A DNA stretch of 49,573 nucleotides from Ferruginibacter sp. (lineage in GTDB: Bacteria > Bacteroidota > Bacteroidia > Chitinophagales > Chitinophagaceae): positions 1 to 49,573 of the forward strand of contig NZ_JAQBNR010000071.1 in the NCBI RefSeq assembly GCF_028288465.1, given 5' to 3'. Below the pieces are notes generated by a model. That model ran no database searches, was not told the origin of the DNA, and was given only the letters and a program-made list of their open reading frames with translations. The first letter of the stretch is position 1, and each line of letters starts with the position of its first letter. Below, piece by piece: positions 43,812 through 49,573 of this stretch. The translations under genes and the position numbers were made by a program.

Positions 43812-46800
43812 ATGGCAATTCGTGTTGCAATCAATCACAAAACAACTTATACTTACGACCGTTTGATTAGCCTTTCGCCGCACATTTTCCGGCTGCGACC
43901 TGCTGCACATTCCCGTACATCTATCGAATCATATTCTTTCAAAATAAAGCCGGAAGAACATTTCATCAACTGGCAGCAGGACCCATTTGGTAACTACCAG
44001 GCAAGGGTTGTTTTTCCGGAAAAGACATCTGAATTAAGCGTTGAAGTAGAACTGATTGCCAATATGGTGGTGATTAACCCCTTTGATTTTTTTGTAGAAA
44101 CTTATGCAGAAAATTATCCCTTTGCCTACGATGACCAGTTGCGCAAAGAGCTGGTACCTTATTTTGAATTTAAGGAATACGGTCCTTTACTGAGGCAGTG
44201 GATTGCAGGGATTGACCGCAGCAAGAAAACGATCAACGATTTTTTGGTGTACATCAACCAAAAGTTAAACAGGGATATCAATTACTCCATCCGCATGGAA
44301 GTGGGCGTGCAAACCTGCGAAGAAACGTTGGGCAAGGCATTGGGTTCCTGCCGCGATTCGGCCTGGTTGCTGGTGCAGATTTTACGTCACCTGGGTTTGG
44401 CCGCACGTTTTGTTTCCGGTTACCTGGTACAATTGACTGCTGATATAAAATCACTGGATGGCCCTTCAGGACCGGAAAATGATTTTACTGATCTGCATGC
44501 CTGGACGGAAGTATATATTCCCGGTGCCGGTTGGATAGGGCTGGATCCTACCTCTGGTTTGTTTGCCGGCGAAGGGCATATTCCATTAGCCTGCACACCC
44601 GATTTTGAAAGCGCCGCACCTGTTGTTGGTGCTACAGATAAATGCGAAACCATCTTTACTTTTTCCAACCAGGTTACCCGTATTCATGAAGATCCCCGGG
44701 TTACAAAACCTTACACCGAAGCGCAATGGGCCGCTATTACAGCCACAGGATATAAAGTGGATGAAGACCTTGAAAAAGGGGATGTGCGCATGACGATTGG
44801 TGGTGAGCCTACTTTTGTTTCCATCGATGATATGGAAGCCGATGAATGGAATACGACGGCAGATGGAAAGCAAAAACGGCTGTTGTCACACGAATTAATT
44901 TTCAGGTTGCGGGAAAAATTTGGTCCCGGTGGTATGATCCATTACGGCCAGGGAAAATGGTACCCAGGCGAACCATTGCCCCGCTGGCAATATGGCTTGT
45001 TCTGGCGTAAAGACAATATACCTGTTTGGAAAAATCCCAAGCTGGTTGCACATGAAAAAATTGAAAAAGAATACAATCATGAAGATGCCTGGCTGTTTAC
45101 AAAAGAGCTGGCAAAACATCTGGCCATCAGCACCATCAACATCAGCGTGGCGTATGAGGATGTATTTTATTTTTTATGGAGCGAAGGAAAATCGCCACTC
45201 AATATTGATCTGACAAAGACAAATTTAAAAGATGAGCTGGAAAGAAAAACCCTGGTACAAATGCTGGACAAGGGTTTGGATACACCGGCCGGTTATGTAA
45301 TTCCGTTGCGATGGAATTACAGCAACGACCAATGGAAAAGCAGTCCCTGGGTATTGAAAAGGGACCAGCTATTTTTGATTCCAGGCAACTCGCCCATGGG
45401 CTTGCGTTTGCCGCTCGATTCCTTACCCGATGTGGCTAAAGAAGACGAACCACAAAAAGTAGAAAGAAGTTTATTTGACCAACTGCCCGACTTGCTGAAC
45501 TTCGATGCCGGCATACAAAAGAGATATGACACCATTACCGTGCACCCGCAGCAGGAAACAAAAACAGCCGTAGCTGAAGAAGAGGTATCAGCAAATCCTT
45601 TAAAGCCGGTGAAAAAAGTAAAAGCAAAAACACCGGAGGCCGAAGTGCCAAGATTGTTTAAGGCTGAAGTAATAAAAACTGCTGTATGCATTGAACCAAG
45701 GGATGGCTTCCTGTATATTTTTGTGCCGCCGATGGACTACCTGGAACACTATCTTGACTTTGTTGCTTCTGTAGAAGCCACGGCTGAAAAGTTACAGATT
45801 CCGGTACGCATTGAAGGATATGAACCACCGAGAGATTACCGCATGGAGCGACTGGTGGTATCGCCTGACCCGGGTGTAATTGAAGTAAATATTCATCCCT
45901 CAAAAAACTGGAAAGAGCTCACTGGTATTATTGATACCTTGTACGACCAGGCTTTTTTATCCCGCCTCGGCACAGAAAAATTTATGCTGGATGGCAGGCA
46001 TACCGGCACTGGTGGCGGCAATCACATTACCATTGGTGGTACTACGCCATCTGATAGTCCGATGTTGCGCAGGCCAGACCTGTTGCGGAGTTTGATCACT
46101 TACTGGCAGCATCATCCCGGGCTGTCTTATTTATTTTCAAGTGCGTTTATCGGCCCTACCAGCCAGGCACCACGCATTGATGAAGGCCGTGATGAGAAAT
46201 TGTATGAGATGGAAATTGCTTTTACACAAGTACCTGAAAATGGCAATGTGCCCTTCTGGATTGTAGATAGAATTTTCCGTCACCTGTTGACAGATATCAC
46301 CGGTAACACCCACCGTTCTGAATTTTGTATTGATAAATTATACTCGCCCGATTCATCCTCCGGCTGCCTGGGCATTTTAGAATTCAGGGCTTTTGATATG
46401 CCGCCGCATAAGGAAATGAGCCTTGTGCAAATGCTGCTGATCCGTTCGCTTATTGCCTGGTTCTGGCAAAAGCCATACAAGCACGACCTGGTAAGATGGG
46501 GCACTGAACTGCATGATAAATTTATGCTGAGCCATTATGTAAAGGAAGACATGAAGGAAGTGGTAAGCGATCTGAACAGCGCCGGATATCCGTTCGACAT
46601 CAGTTGGTTTGAACCTTTCTTCGAATTCCGCTTTCCCCATTATGGTACAGTACAGGTGCAAAATATTGAAATGGAAATCCGTATGGGTATTGAACCATGG
46701 CACGTATTAGGCGAAGAGATGAGCAGTGGCGGCACGGCAAGGTTTGTGGATTCTTCCCTGGAAAAAGTACAGGTAAAACTGACCGGTTTAAATGGAAGCC

Positions 46801-47246
46801 GTTATATTTTGTTGTGCAACGGGACAAGGGTTCCGCTAAAACCAACTGCCGTAAAAGGCGAATTTATTTGCGGCATCCGCTACCGTGCATGGCAGCCACC
46901 CTCGGCATTACATCCAACGATAGGGATTGACGCTCCGCTTACTTTTGATATCGTTGATACCTGGAACAGCCGCTCTATCGGCGGTTGTACCTATTATGTT
47001 TCTCATCCCGGCGGCAGAAGTTACGACAGCTTCCCCATCAACAGTTACGAAGCAGAAAGCCGCCGCTGGAACCGTTTTGGTACCACCAGTCATACACAGG
47101 AAGTATTAAGGCCGGCAGCAAGTCCTGACATTGCAGCGCACTATATTGCACAAAACCGCAAACCATTTTTCTACGATCCGCCACCATTAGCGATCAATAA
47201 AGAATATCCTTATACGCTGGACATGCGGCAGTTCTGGAAGAAGTAG
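43812..47246 (+). CDS. Transglutaminase-like protease fused to DUF2126
   Basis: 1144 residues from ATG 43812 (MAIRVAINHKTTYTYDR), preceded by a spurious 13-codon extension. It has a bacterial transglutaminase N-terminal beta domain (1-95), then a transglutaminase core with Cys180 (LGSCRDSAW), His229 (DLHAWTEVY) and Asp245 (GLDPTSG). A long DUF2126 domain follows (about 300-1130), with IGGEPTFVSIDDMEADEW, KWYPGEPLPRWQYGLFWR and TGGGNHITIGGTTPSDSPMLRRPDLL. A Lys/Pro/Glu-rich linker occupies about 590-625. In other bacteria it sits with circularly permuted ATP-grasp and alpha-E genes that modify peptides; none are seen here. It is probably cytoplasmic. Confidence 0.95.
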   Translation: MAIRVAINHKTTYTYDRLISLSPHIFRLRPAAHSRTSIESYSFKIKPEEHFINWQQDPFGNYQARVVFPEKTSELSVEVELIANMVVINPFDFFVETYAENYPFAYDDQLRKELVPYFEFKEYGPLLRQWIAGIDRSKKTINDFLVYINQKLNRDINYSIRMEVGVQTCEETLGKALGSCRDSAWLLVQILRHLGLAARFVSGYLVQLTADIKSLDGPSGPENDFTDLHAWTEVYIPGAGWIGLDPTSGLFAGEGHIPLACTPDFESAAPVVGATDKCETIFTFSNQVTRIHEDPRVTKPYTEAQWAAITATGYKVDEDLEKGDVRMTIGGEPTFVSIDDMEADEWNTTADGKQKRLLSHELIFRLREKFGPGGMIHYGQGKWYPGEPLPRWQYGLFWRKDNIPVWKNPKLVAHEKIEKEYNHEDAWLFTKELAKHLAISTINISVAYEDVFYFLWSEGKSPLNIDLTKTNLKDELERKTLVQMLDKGLDTPAGYVIPLRWNYSNDQWKSSPWVLKRDQLFLIPGNSPMGLRLPLDSLPDVAKEDEPQKVERSLFDQLPDLLNFDAGIQKRYDTITVHPQQETKTAVAEEEVSANPLKPVKKVKAKTPEAEVPRLFKAEVIKTAVCIEPRDGFLYIFVPPMDYLEHYLDFVASVEATAEKLQIPVRIEGYEPPRDYRMERLVVSPDPGVIEVNIHPSKNWKELTGIIDTLYDQAFLSRLGTEKFMLDGRHTGTGGGNHITIGGTTPSDSPMLRRPDLLRSLITYWQHHPGLSYLFSSAFIGPTSQAPRIDEGRDEKLYEMEIAFTQVPENGNVPFWIVDRIFRHLLTDITGNTHRSEFCIDKLYSPDSSSGCLGILEFRAFDMPPHKEMSLVQMLLIRSLIAWFWQKPYKHDLVRWGTELHDKFMLSHYVKEDMKEVVSDLNSAGYPFDISWFEPFFEFRFPHYGTVQVQNIEMEIRMGIEPWHVLGEEMSSGGTARFVDSSLEKVQVKLTGLNGSRYILLCNGTRVPLKPTAVKGEFICGIRYRAWQPPSALHPTIGIDAPLTFDIVDTWNSRSIGGCTYYVSHPGGRSYDSFPINSYEAESRRWNRFGTTSHTQEVLRPAASPDIAAHYIAQNRKPFFYDPPPLAINKEYPYTLDMRQFWKK

Positions 47247-47260
47247 AAGTATAGTAATTG

Positions 47261-47310
47261 TTTATCAACCTTGCGGTCTGACCTTCGGTACCGACCGCAA
47301 GGTTGATAAA
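47261..47310. terminator. Twin hairpin 1, after the DUF2126 gene
   Basis: An 18-bp perfect inverted repeat (47261-47278 and 47293-47310, outer arm TTTATCAACC) surrounds the 14-nt loop TGACCTTCGGTACC. It starts 15 bp past the DUF2126 stop. There is no U tract. Confidence 0.7.
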
Positions 47311-47386
47311 ACGATAAATGAATTCAACCAATGCAATCTTTAATTATTTTGATATTGGAATAGATCACCAAGAATGCTTGCTATCT

Positions 47387-47430
47387 AAACTATTTGCGGT
47401 CTGACCTTCGGTACCGGCCGCAAATAGTTT
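47387..47430. terminator. Twin hairpin 2, at the AraC-gene stop
   Basis: Arms AAACTATTTGCGGTC (47387-47401) and GGCCGCAAATAGTTT (47416-47430) have one G-U pair. The loop is again TGACCTTCGGTACC, identical to hairpin 1, while the outer arms differ and remain complementary. The stem reaches into the AraC stop codon (47429-47431). Confidence 0.7.
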
Positions 47431-48331
47431 ATGTCCCCTTCTTCCTGTAACTATTGGGAGAAGTCCCCATCACTTTATGAAACAGCCTGGAAAAATAGTA
47501 ATGATCTGCAATGCCCAGTTCTATAGCAATCTCTTTTATTCTGAGATTGGTAAACAACAAAAACTGGCAGGCTTTCTGAATTTTTAAATGATTGAAATAT
47601 TCTATCGGGGAATAGCCGGTTTTTTCTTTAAAAAGAAAGGAAAAATGGGAAGCTGATACATTTACATGTTGTGCCAAATCCTGCAATTTCAGGCTGGTAG
47701 CAATATGGGTATTCATAAATTCAATAGCAATATCCACCGGGTCTTTTTCTGTTGCAGTGCCGGGCGGTTTTAGCTTTTCATTGAATATAAAAGTCGAGAG
47801 AAAATACCAGAAACACATGTTGGCATATACCAGGTTGGCTTTTCTAAAACCTCTTTCCAGCTGGGTATAAATTTCGTTAAAAACAGCAATGCAGTTTTCA
47901 TTATATTTAATAAATCCTTTGTAGCCGCCGGAATGTTTGTTGGAAAATTCCGCGATTGCTTCTGCCATATCCCCTTTAAAGTGTACCCAATAAATTGTCC
48001 ATGGATTGGTATCATCAGAAGCATACCGGTGATAAATGCCGGCAGGAATGATAATAAAATTGCCGGCGTTGAGGGTGTACTTTTTTTGACCAATGATGGC
48101 AGTACCCTTTCCATCCAGGCAATAGATAAAAATAAACTGCTCAGCACCTGCAGGCCTTTCCCTGTAATGGTATTTTGCTTTTGGATAATACCCTATGTCT
48201 GTAATAAACAGGGGCTGGCTCAACTTGTTTTTTTTGTTGATAGCAGACACTATTTTCTTTGGAATCAGAACCGTTTTTTGTCCCTGGAACCCTTCCTTCT
48301 TTTTATGTTTTTCAATTGTTGCGGCAAGCAT
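47429..48331 (-). CDS. AraC-family transcriptional regulator
   Basis: 300 residues. An N-terminal cupin-like sensing domain (about 35-150) has DIGYYPKAKYHYRERPAG and YTLNAGNFIIIPAGIYHRYASDD. The C-terminal double helix-turn-helix covers about 195-298 (TSLKLQDLAQHVNVSASHFSFLFKEKTGYSPIEY, given as a region; LRIKEIAIELGIADHYYFSRLFHKVMGTSP). It is a sugar-responsive type regulator. It is divergent from the DUF5107 gene 94 bp away, which it probably controls. The stop codon lies within a hairpin. Confidence 0.95.
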   Translation of the reverse strand: MLAATIEKHKKKEGFQGQKTVLIPKKIVSAINKKNKLSQPLFITDIGYYPKAKYHYRERPAGAEQFIFIYCLDGKGTAIIGQKKYTLNAGNFIIIPAGIYHRYASDDTNPWTIYWVHFKGDMAEAIAEFSNKHSGGYKGFIKYNENCIAVFNEIYTQLERGFRKANLVYANMCFWYFLSTFIFNEKLKPPGTATEKDPVDIAIEFMNTHIATSLKLQDLAQHVNVSASHFSFLFKEKTGYSPIEYFNHLKIQKACQFLLFTNLRIKEIAIELGIADHYYFSRLFHKVMGTSPNSYRKKGT

Positions 48332-48425
48332 ATCGTAAAATAATCCATTAAAATGAAAATTTACTCCATTCTTATAAGAAATAAATAGAGTTTCCTTTGT
48401 TCACGAATTTTAAATGTACTTCTAT

Positions 48426-49573
48426 ATGCATGCTGACGTACAAGCCTGGCAGGAAAAAGTAATCATTCCAACCTACCCGGTTGGTGCACCCGAAAAAAAT
48501 CCCATGTTTTTAGAGAAGCGGGTTTACCAGGGCAGCAGCGGTGTGGTATATCCGCATTCCATCATCGAAAAAATATCCGATCAAAAAATTGATACAACTT
48601 ACAACGCAGTATTTATTGAAAATAAGTATCTCAAAATAATGATCCTCCCCGAGCTGGGTGGCAGGATACAGATGGCCTATGATAAAATCAAACAACGGCA
48701 TTTTATTTATTTCAACCAGGTGATTAAACCGGCACTGGTAGGGCTTCTTGGTCCATGGATATCCGGTGGTATCGAATTCAACTGGCCGCAGCATCACCGC
48801 CCTTCTACATTTGAACCGGTAGATTGTACCATTACCGCCAATGCCGACGGCAGCAAAACAGTCTGGATAAATGAAGTAGAAAGAATGTTTCGTACAAAGG
48901 GAATGGCAGCCATTACATTGTACCCTGATAAGGCATACATTGAGATCAACGGAAAACTGTATAACAGAACGCCTTTTCCGCAAACCTTTTTATGGTGGGC
49001 CAACCCGGCAGTAAAAGTAAATGAGCATTACCAGTCTATTTTTCCGCCGGATGTATATGCTGTATATGACCATGGTAAAAGAGATGTGTCTACCTTTCCC
49101 ATTGCAACAGGCACATACTACAAAATTGATTATTCGCCAGGTACGGATATTTCCCGGTATAAAAATATTCCGGTGCCTACTTCCTTTATGGCAGTAAGTT
49201 CCAAATATGATTTTATGGGCGGGTATGAGCATGACACAAGGGGCGGATTATTGCATGTGGCTGATCATCATGTAGTGCCCGGTAAAAAGCAATGGACATG
49301 GGGCAACAGTGATTTTGGTATTGCCTGGGATAGAAATCTGACAGATGAAGATGGCCCTTATATTGAATTAATGACCGGTGTTTTTACAGATAACCAGCCA
49401 GATTTTTCCTGGCTGCAGCCTTATGAAGAAAAAGAATTTACCCAATACTTTATGCCTTACAGCGAAGTGGGCGAAGTAAAAAATGCAACCAAAAATGCGG
49501 CAATCAATCTTACGTTTAACGGCCAGCAGCTTGAGGTGAAATTGTATGTAACCAGCCACTATGAACAACTTAG
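48426..49573 (+). CDS. DUF5107 protein, N-terminal part
   Basis: An open frame from ATG 48426 (MHADVQAWQEKVIIPTYPVG) runs past the window end, about 382 residues. An in-frame ATG at 48414 is an alternative. The -7-like TTCCTTTG at 48392-48399 would start transcription near 48406, leaving room for 48426. EKNPMFLEKRVYQGSSG, ILPELGGRIQMAYDK and LVGLLGPWISGGIEFNWPQHHRP are the DUF5107 domain core. It resembles aldose-epimerase-type sugar-binding folds, with His residues in the WPQHHRP segment. DUF5107 proteins usually continue with TPR repeats to about 1000 residues. It is next to an AraC regulator, consistent with carbohydrate metabolism. Confidence 0.85.
   Translation, partial: MHADVQAWQEKVIIPTYPVGAPEKNPMFLEKRVYQGSSGVVYPHSIIEKISDQKIDTTYNAVFIENKYLKIMILPELGGRIQMAYDKIKQRHFIYFNQVIKPALVGLLGPWISGGIEFNWPQHHRPSTFEPVDCTITANADGSKTVWINEVERMFRTKGMAAITLYPDKAYIEINGKLYNRTPFPQTFLWWANPAVKVNEHYQSIFPPDVYAVYDHGKRDVSTFPIATGTYYKIDYSPGTDISRYKNIPVPTSFMAVSSKYDFMGGYEHDTRGGLLHVADHHVVPGKKQWTWGNSDFGIAWDRNLTDEDGPYIELMTGVFTDNQPDFSWLQPYEEKEFTQYFMPYSEVGEVKNATKNAAINLTFNGQQLEVKLYVTSHYEQL

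Noticed and set aside
47261..47310. Integron attC site
   Set aside because: Hairpin shape is similar, but the RYYYAAC/GTTRRRY core sites are not present in the required positions and there is no cassette array.

Overview
The window looks like a chromosomal segment of a Bacteroidota bacterium, most likely a Chitinophagaceae relative. The signs are moderately AT-rich DNA, promoters of the TTG / TAnnTTTG type, families typical of the phylum (DUF5916, DUF5107 beside an AraC regulator, WbsX, SbsA-type Ig-like lipoprotein, SAQ/AQ signal-peptide ends), a tRNA gene without encoded CCA, and intergenic DNA full of hairpins and dispersed repeats. There is no phage, plasmid or insertion-sequence gene.

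Layout. 1-4640 (minus): start of a probable DUF3999 protein overlapping a DUF2339 membrane protein, exonuclease III, and a secreted beta-barrel protein. 4786-6474: a DUF234-type ATPase gene bracketed by hairpins that share one core. 6527-10543 (minus): cobalamin-dependent methionine synthase split into two genes. 10827-16236 (minus): RecR, an Ig-like lipoprotein, and a UvrD helicase fused to a PD-(D/E)XK nuclease with a probable Fe-S cluster. 16490-19154: SRPBCC protein, papain-like protease, TPR membrane protein, tRNA-Arg(CCT). 19778-26379 (plus): secreted WbsX/GH99-like protein, cytochrome-bearing DUF2231/DUF1549/DUF1553 protein, Tat-exported DUF1501 lipoprotein and FG-GAP protein, probably one functional module. 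26487-27025: a RelE/ParE toxin-antitoxin pair. 27098-32971: the mutagenic-repair set ImuA, ImuB and DnaE2, with a palindromic operator candidate before imuA and a degenerate copy before dnaE2. 32984-37579: SnoaL-like protein, unknown secreted protein, metallophosphoesterase, sialidase and exported DinB-fold protein. 37923-38349: an unannotated transcription unit with promoter, three tandem repeats and a strong terminator. 38723-49573: lone receiver protein, DUF5916 outer-membrane protein, LysE exporter, a YiaA-type gene broken by an in-frame TGA, Crp/Fnr regulator, transglutaminase/DUF2126 protein, AraC regulator, and a DUF5107 protein running off the end.

The best candidates for something undescribed are the 37.9-38.35 kb transcription unit (a structured RNA or a chain of coupled micro-ORFs), the palindrome that may control the ImuA-ImuB/DnaE2 genes, and the hairpin families: AGCCAAAACT around the ATPase, twin hairpins with a shared loop at 47.3-47.4 kb, and a ~147-bp inverted repeat pair flanking the dnaE2 segment. 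All calls come from reading the sequence; no database search was run.
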